Shown in pieces: positions 10,734 to 20,825 of a stretch of DNA of 64,000 nt. The translations under genes were made by a program, and so were the position numbers. Location of the stretch: contig CAJNDS010000902.1 in the NCBI GenBank assembly GCA_905221605.1, positions 701,762 through 765,761 on the forward strand. Reading direction: 5' to 3'. This stretch comes from Symbiodinium natans. Lineage: Eukaryota; Sar; Dinophyceae; Suessiales; Symbiodiniaceae. The notes beneath the pieces were generated by a model. It ran no database searches. It had not been told where the DNA came from and worked only from the letters and a program-made list of their open reading frames with translations. Positions within the stretch are counted from its first letter, which is position 1. Every line of letters begins with the position of its first letter.

Positions 10734-10828
10734 GGGATCTTCCCCCTTATCCCCTTATACTAGCAGTTCTTAGTAGGGATTATAATGGGGCCCTACTGAG
10801 GCCTGTTCGTATAAAGGGAGAACATCCC
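10734..10828. mobile_element. Hairpin element, family D copy 1
   Basis: Ends GGGATCTTCCCCCTTAT and the complement of GGGATGTTCTCCCTTTAT. The central palindrome is AGTAGGGATTATAATGGGGCCCTACT. This copy has no telomere insert and serves as the empty-site reference for 34314-34445. Confidence 0.65.
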
Positions 10829-10970
10829 AACCCAGAAGCCCCCCAAACCCTAATCTCTGAAACACCAGAACCCTAAACACCATAAAAGGAGCCGCATCCA
10901 CTATGAATCCTCAGCCCTAAACCGTAAACCCTAAACCCTAAACCCTAAACCGCGGCTCGACCAGTCCCGG

Positions 10971-11339
10971 GTGCCCGAAGGCTGGCCTCGAGCCTTTCAA
11001 GGCCACAGCGAAAATTCAGGACACCCCATCTCCTACATGATGGCGGGCTTGTCCGAAGCCGCTGTAAATGGCCTGATAGCCACGCACGGTCCCAGCACTG
11101 CCTGGACGGCATCTTCACGGACGGTCTGGTGCCCGGTCGCGGTGCACTACGTCCTTGGCGCGTGCCCACGCCAGTGGGAAGATGGCCGTCGCGGTTTCAG
11201 ACGCGGATCCACCGCTGTGGTGGAAGTTGAGTTGGCGATCCTCCGGGACGCCGGCGTGTCAATTTACTGCGGAGCCGATGGCGTCGGTCTGACTGGACAG
11301 ATCAGGCCGACAGGCATCAAGACGAACCCTAAACCCTAA
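10971..11339 (+). CDS. Uncertain open frame, 122 codons
   Basis: This is one of the longer stop-free frames of balanced composition in the mosaic, bounded by CCCTAAA arrays on both sides (10915-10952 and 11325-11348). The terminal codons are the repeat itself (NPKP). The GTG start is arbitrary. Segments such as VVEVELAILRDAGVSIYCGA look protein-like, but I do not recognise a family. It may be one or two exons rather than a gene. Confidence 0.25.
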   Translation: MPEGWPRAFQGHSENSGHPISYMMAGLSEAAVNGLIATHGPSTAWTASSRTVWCPVAVHYVLGACPRQWEDGRRGFRRGSTAVVEVELAILRDAGVSIYCGADGVGLTGQIRPTGIKTNPKP

Positions 11340-11480
11340 ACCCTAACCTCTTTTCTGCGTTTTGAAGTCTGGGCCCTTGGGTTATATAGGGTTCAGGGTT
11401 TAGTTTTAGGGTTTAGGGTTGAGGGTTTAGGGTTTAGGGTTCAGGGTTCAGGGTTCAGGGTTTAGTTTTATGGTTTAGGG

Positions 11481-11590
11481 TGTAGGGTTTCTCTCTTTAG
11501 TGTATGTAGGGTTCCTCACAAGTTTTGGTGAGTGTAGATATGGGTGTCCTGTTGCGTATCCACCATAAACACCCCACTTCATATTCTACA
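11481..11590. mobile_element. Dispersed repeat, family I copy 1
   Basis: Shares GTGTATGTAGGGTTCCT, TGAGTGTA and GGGTGTCC, in the same order and spacing, with 15932-16054. Both are bordered by GAAGTAGGG/CCCCACTTCAT-like ends. Confidence 0.4.
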
Positions 11591-11928
11591 ATTTCCGAAA
11601 ACACCCCCAACCCAGGAACCCCTAAACGGTTGCTTAACCCTAAACCCTAAACCCTAGACCCTAGACCCTAAACCCTATATAAACCGGAGGATTGGCATCC
11701 AGCCTACCGCACCACCTTGTACGACCGAGGCCTTGGCTGGGTTTAGGGTTAAGGGTTTAGGGTCAGGGTTGAACCCTAAACCTTAAACCCTAAACCCTAA
11801 ATTTTGCAACTGAACTCACCCTCCGCCTTCCAAGAAGTTCTGAAGCTTTGAGTTGCGGGCGGGGGGAAGGGGTGAGGGAGGGTGGTGGCTCGCAGTTCTT
11901 CGTCATAAAGCGCCGTCTCACTGGTGCT

Positions 11929-12039
11929 AGGATGCATAGTAGTACCCTTTTTCCCTTTTGGGGGGGGTTTAGGTCCCCTTATAAACCCTTTAAACAAAAA
12001 AGGGCACCCTTTTTAAGCCTAGGTTACTGGGCAGCCTGG
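11929..12039. mobile_element. Hairpin (MITE/introner-like) element, family A copy 1
   Basis: Imperfect inverted ends AGGATGC... and ...TACTGGGCAGCCT. The interior reads TTTAGGTCCCCTTATAAACC and AAAAAAGGGCACCCTTTTTA. It is flanked by a direct GGTGCT (11923-11928 and 12040-12045), consistent with a target duplication. Confidence 0.75.
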
Positions 12040-12227
12040 GGTGCTATCAATGTGTAACCACCTTCGGCATACCTTGATGCAGTCCCTAAGCCCTACACCC
12101 TCCAAAACTTAAACCCTAAAACCCCTAATTGAACCCGACCACACCCAAACGGCCGCCCTTCCAAATCCCAAAGGTCTAGGGTTTCGGGTTTCGGGTTTGG
12201 GGTTCAGGGTTTAGGGCCAATCTGCAG

Positions 12228-12308
12228 GTTACTACGACATCTTCATGTTCGACCTCAACGGCGTCCTGTCTTGGCAATGTCCCCTCCAGAAGCCTCTGCA
12301 CCCCAGGG
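12228..12308 (+). CDS. Candidate exon
   Basis: CTGCAG|G acceptor; reads YYDIFMFDLNGVLSWQCPLQ and is open to a GT at 12309. It lies to the right of a TTTCGGG/TTTAGGG stretch, so the usual CCCTAAA left flank is missing. Family unknown. Confidence 0.35.
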
Positions 12309-12906
12309 GTTGACAGGGTTTGGGGGTTGGGGCTTAGGGCCCGAAACCCTAAACCCTAGACCCGAAACTCTAGCTCTGAAGCCTTGGCCAGATCCTATCT
12401 CTGCGTTCTTTCCTGCACATGTGTTGGTTGGGTTTAGGTTTCAGGTTTGGGGTTTAGGGTTTAGGGTCTAGGGATGGCTTGAGTCGAGAATTGCACACGT
12501 TACCAGGACACACCTTTCGCACCTCATTCTTCCAAGCCCCTGACAAATCTGAGTCCTGTAGGAGATGTGGTTGCTTCCTTCTTCGAGACGCTCACTAAAC
12601 CCTGAACCCTAAACCCTAAACCCTAAACCCTAAACCCTAAACCCTAAACCCTAAACCCTAAACCCTTTTGGGCATTTTGGACTGAGGGCTTGTTGGGCCA
12701 GGGGGGGAGGAAGAAGACTCACTAGAGCCAGTTCGCTGTGAACCAACCCACCCTACAACCTCCAAACCCTCAGGGCACCCGCTGAGCCCCAAACCCTGCA
12801 AAGCCTGGCCTAAACCCTGAACCCTAAACCCTAGTAGACCCTAAACCCTAGACCCGAAACCCGAAACCCGAAACCCGAAACCCGAAACCCTATCCTGCAG
12901 CCTGAG
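12309..12906. other. Putative intron with CCCTAAA arrays
   Basis: CCCTAAA 12597-12665 and mixed CCCTAAA/CCCGAAA 12811-12893. The rest is unique sequence with no gene visible. Confidence 0.45.
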
Positions 12907-13005
12907 GTGACCTCATCTATTCGGTCTTCAAGGAGACGGACTACGCAACCAACTTCATGCTTGATGGCAACGGCCCATGGAAGGATTCGGGACTGGGCGA
13001 GGCGG
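12907..13005 (+). CDS. Candidate exon (about 32 codons)
   Basis: CTGAG|G acceptor and GCGG|GTGGGG donor. The frame reads DLIYSVFKETDYATNFMLDG then NGPWKDSGLGEA, with GC-rich third positions and no stop. CCCTAAA/CCCGAAA lies left and TTTGGGG/TTTAGGG right. Family unknown. Confidence 0.55.
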
Positions 13006-14845
13006 GTGGGGGTTTGGGGTTTAGGGTTTGGGGTTTGGGGTTTGAGGTTTGGGGTTTGAAGTTTGGGGCTTGGGGTTTGAGGTTTGGGGTTTTTGAGGTT
13101 TTGCGGTTGGGCAGGTGCAGGGTTTAGGGTTTATTGAGCACGAGGAACCTGCGTCGCCGGCCTTGTTGCCATGGTTACTTCTGAAACCCTAAGCTCAACC
13201 CTAAGCCCTAAGCCCTAAACCCTAAACCCTAAACCCTAAACCCTAATAAACCCTAAACCCAACTTGAACCCTAGGGCTATTGGGGAACCAACTCAGAGGT
13301 TTACATGGGTAGTGGTAAGCAGGGCTTGAAGTAGAGCAAGCTCGAAGTAGAACTGGTTTTGCCCCTAACTTCTAGCCCTTCCGGCTTAGAAGGCTCCGCG
13401 CAACTTTTCCCGAAATCTGCAGAGCCCCAAACCCCAAACCCTCAATCCTAAACCCCAAAACCCCAAACCCTCAAGCCCAAAAGCCAGTTGCCCTCCCCCC
13501 ACCTCGAGGCGTTCCGGCTCGCTCTGGCAGCGCCCGCCACTGGGTTTAAGTGTGGGGTTTAGGGCTTAGGGTGTCGCAAGCCCAGGAGCGCTAGATTGAT
13601 TTGGGTGTTTGAGATTTGGGTTTAGGGTTTAGGGTTTAGGGTTTAGGGTTTAGGGTTTAGGGTTTAGGGTTTAGGGTTTAGGGTTTAGGGAACCATTCAA
13701 CCCTATTCGGGTTTAGGGCTTGGGGTATAGGGTTTAGGGTTTAGGTGCAAAATGCTTCTGGGCAGCCTACACTGGAATATTAGGTTCCCGTACAGGTACT
13801 CACTTGACTTAGTCAAGGGTGCTTGCTTGAGTACCCGGGCTTGGGGTTGATAGGCTCAGGATTTCAGTTGCTACCCTAAACCCCAAACCCTAAACCCCAA
13901 GCCCTGGTTAAGGGCCCTCGTTAGGAGCTCTACGGTTCAGGCTTGAAGTCGCGAGAATTTGTGGATTCAGGGGTTGGGCTTTCGGTGGTAGGGTCTGTGG
14001 TCCAGGACTTTGGGCGTAGGATTTGGGTCTTAAGGTGTTCAAGAGAACCATCTTCACAAATCATGCTAAGAGGGTACAGGGTTTAGGGTCTAGGACGAGG
14101 ATCATAGTAAGGAGTCTTTTGGCGCAAGGCTTTCTGGTTGCTAGCGCCAACCCCAGTAGGCATGAAGGACTCGGGCATCAGCACTCCACGGCCTAGCTAC
14201 ATTGACAAGACCGTGTGAGAACTGCTAGGAAGACCCCCTAATCCACAGGGTTTAGGGCTTAGGGTTATAAGGGCTATGGTTTCTCCTGGTCAGTAACCCC
14301 AAACCCTAAACCCTAAACCCTAAACCCTAAAGGCGCTATTCTCGGGCCCGCTGAGTTGAGAGTGGGTAGCTTTTCCTTAGTCTCTCGTTGACGGTTGGAA
14401 GCCCTGAGAGGGCTTAGAGTTTAGGGTTTAGGGTTTAGGGTTCAGGGTTCAGGGTTTAGGGTTTCGGGTTCAGAGTTTAGGGTTTAGGGTTCAGGGTTCA
14501 GGGTTTAGGGTTTAGGGTTTAGGGTTCGGTACATCCGACAAACTTAACTCACAAGGGTTTAGGGTTTGGGGGTTTAGGGTTTCTGAAGCAGATCCAGAAG
14601 GAGCGTGGCAAGCAGCGAAGTGCCAGAAGTGCAAAGCGTGACGCACTCCTCACCAAGCTCCTGCGAATGGGTCCATGCACCTCATTCTTACATGCTGGGG
14701 CCTAACAAGTCCCTACTTAGGAAGTGCTTTAAGGACAGTCTTCCCAATTTAGGTACATGGACCCTTAAGGGTAAACATTAAACCCTAAACCCTAAACCCT
14801 GTATTGTACGGTTTAAACCCTAAACCTTAGACCCAAAAGCCCAAG
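13006..14845. other. Putative intron, telomere mosaic
   Basis: TTTGGGG-type repeats 13009-13095, CCCTAAA 13189-13274, TTTAGGG 13617-13690, CCCTAAA 14295-14330, TTTAGGG/TTCAGGG 14408-14530. Spacers 13275-13616, 13691-14294 and 14531-14820 are unique, with no supportable gene. Confidence 0.45.
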
Positions 14846-14944
14846 GACAACATCAGCTACGTCGACTGGAAGCCGTACGGTCCCAGTGCGGACGCCCCGG
14901 CGGCCTTCTTCGCGACGGGCCTGCGCGACGAGGAGCTTAGCCGG
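14846..14944 (+). CDS. Candidate exon (33 codons)
   Basis: CCCAAG|G acceptor and AGCCGG|GTTCTT donor enclose exactly 33 codons: DNISYVDWKPYGPSADAPAA followed by FFATGLRDEELSR. Third positions are mostly G or C. CCCTAAA lies upstream. This is one of the most convincing islands; family unknown. Confidence 0.6.
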
Positions 14945-15042
14945 GTTCTTTTTGGAGGACTATGCTTTAACACTTTTTGGGTTCTGGGTTCCTATTCTAG
15001 CAGCTTCTACCTAAACAAGCATATACTTTTTTCCAGGGTCTA

Positions 15043-15182
15043 GACCCTAAACCCTAAACCCTAAACCCTAAACCCTAAACCCTAAACCCTAAACCCTAAA
15101 CCCTAAACCCTAAACCCTAAACCCTAAACCCTAAACCCTAAACCCTAAACCCTAAACCCTAAACCCTAAACCCTAAACCCTA
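15043..15182 (-). repeat. (CCCTAAA)n array, 140 bp
   Basis: Twenty essentially perfect tandem copies. Confidence 0.95.
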
Positions 15183-15607
15183 CTCCAACATGGGGTTGAG
15201 GTTTTGGGCTGAGGGTTTGGAAGGCTGCAACCCAAAAGATGTACTCCTACCGTAGCCCTTATATTTCGCAAAAGATATCCCCAGACCCAAGAGTATAACC
15301 CTAAACCCTAAACCCTAAACCCTAAACCCTAAACCCTAAACCCTAAACCCTAAACCCTAAACCCTAAACCCGAATAGCTATAGGGGCCCGAAATACAATT
15401 GCCTTGAGAAGAGATTCTGGCTCCAAGCTTCACGTCTCCCAAGTTTGGACTGAGCAGACCCCTAGGAAGGGTCTAGGTCCCCCGCGGCCCCCCCCCATCC
15501 GAACCCTCAAAACCTAGTCTTTATATAGGGTCTCGCGACCTGAAGCCCTGCAAGCCCAGAAGCCTTTAAACCCCCTGCAAAAAAAAAGAGCTTAAACCCC
15601 TAGATTC

Positions 15608-15720
15608 TAGGATACCCAGTCGTGCCTTATTCCCTTTTTTTGGGGGTTTAGGTTCCCGTATCAACCCCTTTAAGCAAAAAAGGGCACCCTTTTTAAAGCC
15701 TAGGTTACTGGGCAGCCTAT
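15608..15720. mobile_element. Hairpin element, family A copy 2, with 5-bp target duplication
   Basis: TAGGATACCCAGT and ACTGGGCAGCCTAT ends, with the shared interior core. GATTC directly flanks both sides (15603-15607 and 15721-15725). This is the clearest insertion footprint of the family. Confidence 0.8.
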
Positions 15721-15931
15721 GATTCCAAGCCGCCAAACCCCAAAACCCGCAAAACCCGTTGAGGATGGCCAGTAGAGCACTTCGGTTTAGGGTTTAGGGT
15801 TTAGGGTTTAGGGTTGAGGGTTGAGGGTTGAGGGTTGAGGGTTTAGGGGTCAGGTTCGCGTATGCGGAACCCTTTGGAGTCCTCGACCCCTAAACCCTAC
15901 ACCCGCCCCTGTGGAATCCTAAGAACTTCAT

Positions 15932-16054
15932 ATTTGAAGTAGGGTATACATTTCTGTGTTTGGTGGGTGTATATAAGGTTCCTTTTTAATATTGCTGAGT
16001 GTATGTATTTGGTGTCCATTTGGGGGTACAAGAAATATAAACCCTACCTCATAT
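15932..16054. mobile_element. Dispersed repeat, family I copy 2
   Basis: Ends ATTTGAAGTAGGG and CCCTACCTCATAT are near-inverted. Internal TGAGTGTATGTATTTGGTGTCC matches the copy at 11481-11590. Confidence 0.5.
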
Positions 16055-16227
16055 AGTCGAGCCTATACGCAAACATCCCTGAATCGAGCTGATGGCTTAC
16101 CCTATGGTGCATACCTTGAGGCAGCTTCAGCTAGCCTCAGCTAGGAGCAGCAAGTAATCCCACGAATTCAGCCTCATGCAACACATTCCTCAACCCAAAC
16201 TCCGGCGCCAAACGCTCCCTTGGCAAG

Positions 16228-16336
16228 CCTGGAGAGGACGGCGTCCTCATCGGGATCTACTCGATTCAGCTCCCTCCCGAGTACGAGCGCTCGATCGATG
16301 AGATTCACCCAGCGTGTGGCCCGAACCAACAGCTGG
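16228..16336 (+). CDS. Candidate exon (about 36 codons)
   Basis: GGCAAG acceptor and a strong GCTGG|GTAAGG donor. It reads PGEDGVLIGIYSIQLPPEYE, then RSIDEIHPACGPNQQL, with no stop and GC-rich third positions. TTTAGGG-like sequence follows. Family unknown. Confidence 0.6.
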
Positions 16337-16381
16337 GTAAGGGTTTCGTGTTGGGGTTCGAGGTTTAGGGTTTTGGGCTTG

Positions 16382-16423
16382 TTTTTTTTTTTTTTTTTTT
16401 TGTTGGGGGGGGGGGGGGGGGGG
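16382..16423 (+). repeat. Homopolymer junction T(n)G(n)
   Basis: About 19 T, then GTT, then about 20 G, directly preceding TTTAGGG-type sequence. Similar T-to-G junctions occur at 26466-26494 and 37810-37846, and the complementary C-to-A form near 45559-45590. Confidence 0.9.
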
Positions 16424-16947
16424 TGTTGGGGTTTAGGGTTTAGAGTTTAGGATGAGGGTTCGCGGTTTTTGGGGAGAGGTATCGTGGATGTGGGGATGTC
16501 CGGTGTTGATCGACATGATGTGTTTTGCTTTGCTGCTCACTTCCGTATTTGCGGGCTGCTGCTCTGTTGTGTATGCCAATTTTGCCGAGTTGGATTCTTC
16601 ATGAGAGCATTGCGCGTGTTCTGACTCTTGGCAATGAGCGGCTTGAAACATGTATGTTTGTTTGCTGGTCGGAGGGCGAGGGGGGTGGCAGAAATTTCCC
16701 TAAACCCTAAAACCTAAACCCTAAGCCCTAAACCCTAAACCCAGTGCTCTAGCCAGACCATACGGAGGTTGACTTGCAATGAACATCGAAGTTCTTTGGG
16801 GCCTTCGTCCCTATGCAACCTCATAGATGCCCATAGAAGTTACTCTTGCAGAGGGCCCAACCCCCAGAACATCTCCCGGAAGAGAGTTTCGGGGGCTTTT
16901 TGGGGGATCGGTTTTGTTGCAGGGCTTATGGTGTATGATAGGGCAGA

Positions 16948-17059
16948 CCAGGATGCCCAGTAGTGCCCTTATTCCCTTTTTGGGGGCTTCAGGTTCCCTT
17001 ATAAACCCCTTTAAGCAAAAAAGGGCACCCTTTTTGAGCCTAGGTTACTGGGCAGCCTA
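16948..17059. mobile_element. Hairpin element, family A copy 3
   Basis: CCAGGATGCCCAGTAGTGCCC ... TTACTGGGCAGCCTA with the core TTCCCTTATAAACCCCTTTA. GCAGA repeats directly on both sides (16943-16947 and 17060-17064). Confidence 0.8.
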
Positions 17060-17421
17060 GCAGATGATTTCGTAGGTTTGGGGACCGCGCGCGAAAGCTT
17101 GATCAGAAAGTCCAAAAAGTTCAGCTGAGGGGCTAGGAGAGTGGGACTCTGGGTTGGTTCGGTTTAGGGTTTAGGGTTTAGGGTTTAGGGTTTAGGGGTT
17201 TAGGGGTTTAGGAGTTTAGGGTTTAGGATTTAGGGTTTAGGGTTTAGGGTTTAGCGTTTAGGGACCTTGGTGGGGGGTTCAAGGTAGCCTTGGTAGAATA
17301 TGGCGACTGGGGGGGGGGTCTTCAAAGAAGGCCCCCGCCCCTGCCCAAAACAATTCTCACTAACCAGAAAACCCTGAATCCTAAACGCTAAACCCTAAAC
17401 CCTAAACCCTAGAGCCCGAAG

Positions 17422-17497
17422 CTTGCCCGAGGTTCCTTCGAGGCCCTCACACAGGCCTTCGAGGGCTCCATCAATGCTGGGGACCCAGCACTCGAAG
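17422..17497 (+). CDS. Candidate exon (about 25 codons)
   Basis: CCCGAAG acceptor and CTCGAAG|GATGTA, a GA donor of the kind known in dinoflagellates. It reads LARGSFEALTQAFEGSINAG, then DPALE. CCCTAAA precedes and TTTAGGG follows (about 17550). Family unknown. Confidence 0.45.
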
Positions 17498-17619
17498 GAT
17501 GTATTGCAAGGATTTTGAGGAGGAGGGGGGGGGGGGTCCAGGCTTTACTGTTTAGGGTTTAGGGTTTAGGGTTAAGGGGGGGCCCTTACCCTACCCTACA
17601 CCCCTACACCTTAATTTTA

Positions 17620-17711
17620 ACGCTACGCGACCCGCCTCGGCCCGGCCCAGCGCATCCGCGTGAGCATGGTGATTCCGCAGCGCCCAAGTCGCTGGACCCC
17701 AAGCAATAAGG
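17620..17711 (+). CDS. Candidate exon without a clear acceptor
   Basis: Reads RYATRLGPAQRIRVSMVIPQ, then RPSRWTPSNKG, with strongly GC-rich third positions. No AG lies at the left boundary, so the start is uncertain. Short TTGAGGG repeats follow. Confidence 0.3.
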
Positions 17712-17897
17712 GTTGGGTTGAGGGTTGAGGGTTGAGGGTTCCGGGTTTATGGTTTATGGTTTGGGGTTTGGGGTTGAGGGTTAGTTTAGGGCTCAAGGTT
17801 CACGCTTTGGGGTTGAGGGTTTTTTTGGGTTTAGGGTTCGGCTTGGAGTGATCGTAGGGTTGAGCCAGGCCCCTTAAGGTTTAAGGCGACTCTTCGG

Positions 17898-18300
17898 CAG
17901 GGTGGGGGGGAGGGGGGAGGTGGGGTGGGGGGAGGTGGGGTGGGGGTGGGGGAGGGGGGGGGTGGGGGGGGGGGGGGGGTGGGGGGGTGGGGGGGGGGGG
18001 GGGGTGCGGGGGGGGTGGGGGGGGGTGGGGGGGGGGTGGGGGTGGGGGGGGGGTAGGGGGGGGGGGGGGTTGGGTGGGGGGGGGGAAGTGGGCTTGAACT
18101 GCCTATGGTGTGGTGGGGGGTTGGGGGGGGGGTCGGCGGGGGGGTAGGGGGGGGGGGGTAGGGGGGGGGGGGTAGGGGGGGGGGGTGGGGGGGGGGGGTA
18201 GGGGGGGGGGGTGGGGGGGGGGGGTCGGGGGGGGGGGTAGGGCGGGGGGGGTAGGGGGGGGGGGGGTAGGGGGGGGGTAGGGGGGGAGGGCAGGGGGTTT
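17898..18300 (+). repeat. 400-bp guanine-rich low-complexity tract
   Basis: Runs of 5-13 G separated by single T, TA, TC or A, interrupted by a unique patch at about 18089-18117. Long stop-free frames here on either strand (Gly-rich or Pro-rich) are composition artefacts. Such DNA can form G-quadruplexes. Confidence 0.95.
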
Positions 18301-19135
18301 GGGAAGCGAAAAACGGGGGGCGCCCTGCTGGGATGGGCTGCAACTGCCTCTGGTCCTGGCGAGACATCCGCTTGCGGACCCTCCTCTCCTAGGGGGGGTA
18401 CCCATTTGAAGCAAAAAAAGGGGGCCTTTGGGCTTGGGGGGAGGATTTGGAGGGGGGTGCCTGTTCTGACAACCTATACACCTTCGGCCCGAGGCCTCGG
18501 CGGATAAACTCTACGAGAAAAAAACCATAGCCTTGAAGTGGCCTTCTGGGCCTGAGTGCCGAACTTGCGTTGCTTGGAGGTTCGAAAATTTTTGAGTTGG
18601 AGCTACGTTCTTACGTAGGGTTGTTACCCCTGCCATCACAAAAGGCACTGAATCGGAAGATGCACAAGCCCCTCGACTCCCAACAACCTACCAATGAAGA
18701 AATCAACCTGAATCCCAGACCCCGAACCCCTAAACCCCCCTAAACCCCCTAAACCCTGAACCCTAAACCCTAAACCCTAAACCCCAAACCCCAAAGCCCA
18801 AACCCCAAGCCCGAAATGTAGTGAGGTTGGCGCGCTGGGCGAGCCGACAGCGGAGACTGCGGAGAAGCCGCTTCCGTGCTTCAAAGGCGCTCCAAAGGGG
18901 TGGTGCGGGATGCGGGTTGAGGGTTCTGAGGGTTTGGGGGGCCCCTAAACCCTAAACCCTAAACCCCAAACCCTAAACCCTAAACCCTAAACCCTCAGCC
19001 CTAAGCCCTAAGCCCTAAGCCCTACAGTGCTTAGGGTTTAGGGTTTAGGGTTTAGGGTTTAGGGCTGAGGTCGCAGACTCTGGCTTCTCTCCTAAACTAA
19101 ACCCCCCAATGGTAATTGTGCTTATAGCCTACTGA

Positions 19136-19200
19136 GGGGACTGAGGGGGCTTAACAGTACAGCTATCATGGGGGTTATACGTACCTTTGAACCTCCAAGT
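19136..19200. repeat. Dispersed repeat, family H
   Basis: GGGGGCTTAACAGTACAGCT...GGGGTTATACGTACC...GAACCTCCAAGT. It is matched in order at 25808-25879 (GGGGGCTTGTCAGTACGGTT...GGGGTTATAAGTACC...GAACCTCCAAGT) and weakly at 31770-31803. Confidence 0.55.
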
Positions 19201-19350
19201 AAACCCTAAACCCTAAACCCCAAACCCTAAACCCTAAACCCCAAACCGAAACCCTAAACCCTAAACCCTAAACCCTAAACCCTAAACCCTAAACCCTAAA
19301 CCCTAAACCCTAAACCCCTAAACCCTAAACCCTAAACCCTAAACCCTAAA
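19199..19350 (-). repeat. (CCCTAAA)n array
   Basis: About 21 copies with a few CCCCAAA units, ending just upstream of the CTCCAG acceptor of the island 19357-19447. Confidence 0.95.
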
Positions 19351-19356
19351 CTCCAG

Positions 19357-19447
19357 GCTACAGCCCTGTGAGCTTCATGTCGCTGATCCACCGGCACTTC
19401 GAGCTCGGATACCCAGCCGGGGACCTTTCGACTCAGGCCGGCCGAGG
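19357..19447 (+). CDS. Candidate exon (about 30 codons)
   Basis: CTCCAG|G acceptor. Donor is either GCCG|GCCGAG (GC type, exon end 19440) or GAGG|GTTGTG (end 19447). It reads YSPVSFMSLIHRHFELGYPA, then GDLSTQAGR. CCCTAAA array left, TTTAGGG right. Family unknown. Confidence 0.55.
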
Positions 19448-19609
19448 GTTGTGGGGTTTAGGGTTTTAGGGTTTAGGGTTCAGGGTTTAGGGTTTGGGGG
19501 TTTAGGATTTTGGGGTTCAGGGTTTAGGGTTTTGGGGTTTAGGGTTCAGGGTTTAGGGTTTCTCTGACGGGACTCCCCCAAAACCCCCTAAAAACTTAAA
19601 CCCCTAAAC

Positions 19610-19757
19610 CCCACACCCCAAAGCCCCTAAACCCCTAAACCCCCAAAACCCCCAAAACCCCTCAACCCCTAAACCCCTAAACCCCTAAACCCCTAAACCC
19701 CTAAACCCCTAAACCCCTAAACCCCTAAACCCCTAAACCCCTAAACCCCTAAACCCT
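19610..19757 (-). repeat. 8-bp variant array (CCCCTAAA)n
   Basis: About 16 units of CCCCTAAA (G-strand TTTAGGGG), homogeneous in its right half. Confidence 0.9.
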
Positions 19758-20096
19758 GACCTTAAAGCCCCAAACCCAAGATCCTGCGTGTCGCAGAAGC
19801 TGGCACGAACTCCTCTCAGCCAGGTGCCGCATCCTTACTATGAGATCGCGGCCCAAGCCGTGGATGGGGACACCAAGCTCAAGGGGTGTTTCGGGTTCAG
19901 GGTTTAGGATTTAGGGTCCAGGGTGCGAGCAAAAGCAGCTCAGGGGTTTAGGGGCTTGTCTAAAGAAGCGGAGCCGTGCCACAGTTGCGAACTGCCCCTT
20001 GCTGGTGCGGATTTCGGGTAGCTTGGGGCCCTAAACCCGAACCCTGAAGCGTGAACCCTGAACCCTAGCGAGTAGGCTCTGAGATTGCGGGGGGTG

Positions 20097-20127
<31 letters not shown>

Positions 20128-20410
20128 GGGGGGCTGATCTCCATGTTGCTTGAACCCACAACCCTACAGATTTCCACCAAATAGGGTTCCACGAATACAC
20201 CAGCATGCCCCGCTGAAATCCGGCGTGCTAAGAACCCCCAACAAGGATTGCCCTAAGTTAGAGCCACATTGCTAGCCGTATTGAGCTTTATGTGCGGGTC
20301 ATCAGATGTAAACATAATATCAGGAAGAGCAAAGCAACAATAAAAAGTAGTAGGGGCCATGAGCACGGATTCGCAGGAATAGAAATAGTAGTACTGAATA
20401 GAAATGCACC

Positions 20411-20480
20411 TTAATCATTAGAATAGGTTTTTTGGAGGTTATTATAGTATAATCATCAAAGAAGACTTACTGGAAAAGCC
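20411..20480. repeat. Dispersed repeat, family G
   Basis: TTAATCATTAGAATAGG...TTTTGGAGGTTATTATAGTA matches 44952-45030 (TTAATAATTAGAAAAGGG...TTTTGGAGGCTATTGCAGTA) along its length. Confidence 0.5.
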
Positions 20481-20550
20481 ACAACGGACCCCAAAAGGAA
20501 CTACAGTGAGAGTAATCAGGTGCACCCTAAAGCCTTTAAACCGTTCAAGA

Positions 20551-20740
20551 ACCCTACACCCTAAACCCTAAACCCTAAACCCTAAACCCTAAGCCCTACA
20601 CCCTACACCCTACACCCTAAACCCTAAACCCTAAACCCTAAACCCTAAACCCTAAACCCTAGAACCCTAAACCCTAAACCCTAAACCCTAAACCCTAAAC
20701 CCTAAACCCTAAACCCTAAACCCTAAACCCTAAACCCTAA
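20551..20740 (-). repeat. (CCCTAAA)n array, 190 bp
   Basis: Mostly CCCTAAA with a short CCCTACA patch, ending at the TTCAACAG acceptor of the next island. Confidence 0.95.
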
Positions 20741-20750
20741 CCTTCAACAG

Positions 20751-20825
20751 CCCTATCACCTCAAGGCGTGCGCCATAGCCTTTGCCATCCAGAACTTGCT
20801 ACAGCAAGGCTACACGGTCCAACAG
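20751..20825 (+). CDS. Candidate exon whose end is duplicated across a telomere array
   Basis: TTCAACAG acceptor; reads YHLKACAIAFAIQNLLQQGY, then TVQQ. The donor is CAACAG|GCCGGT (GC type), or GT at 20830. The last 25 bp (20807-20831) recur exactly at 20951-20975, after a 119-bp TTTAGGG stretch. Splicing between the two identical AG|GC sites would rebuild the uninterrupted exon, and the continuing frame then stops (TGA 20976-20978). Confidence 0.55.

Larger units (their letters stand above)
10222..12227. other. Mosaic block with an 8-bp array, two hairpin elements and one open frame
   Basis: TTTAGGG 10225-10291, TTTTAGGG 10419-10483, hairpin element 10734-10828, CCCTAAA 10915-10952, open frame 10971-11339, TTTAGGG 11387-11475, a family I element 11481-11590, CCCTAAA 11635-11682, and family A element 11929-12039. 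Confidence 0.5.
14945..16227. other. Putative intron with long CCCTAAA arrays and two mobile elements
   Basis: CCCTAAA 15043-15182 and 15297-15372, family A element 15608-15720, TTTAGGG/TTGAGGG 15783-15848, family I element 15932-16054. The remainder is unique, with no gene seen. Confidence 0.5.
16337..17421. other. Putative intron with T/G homopolymers and a hairpin element
   Basis: A T-run followed by a G-run at 16382-16423, short telomere repeats, unique sequence 16450-16690, family A element 16948-17059, and TTTAGGG 17160-17262. Frames here are not supportable. Confidence 0.5.
17712..19356. other. Putative intron containing a 400-bp G-rich domain
   Basis: TTGAGGG/TTTATGG repeats 17705-17830, the G-rich tract 17898-18300, unique sequence 18301-18727 with no gene, CCCTAAA 18728-18812 and 18944-19000, CCCTAAG 19000-19025, TTTAGGG 19028-19065, a family H repeat 19136-19200, and CCCTAAA 19199-19350. 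Confidence 0.5.
19448..20750. other. Putative intron with C-strand variant array and AT-richer spacer
   Basis: TTTAGGG 19455-19562, CCCCTAAA array 19610-19757, short unique pieces, a G-run 20096-20126, AT-richer unique DNA 20230-20520 including a family G repeat at about 20411-20480, and CCCTAAA 20551-20740. Confidence 0.5.

Noticed and set aside
17831-18414. Proline-rich (-) and glycine-rich (+) open frames
   Set aside because: They result from the G-rich tract; no codon bias, domain or boundary supports a gene.
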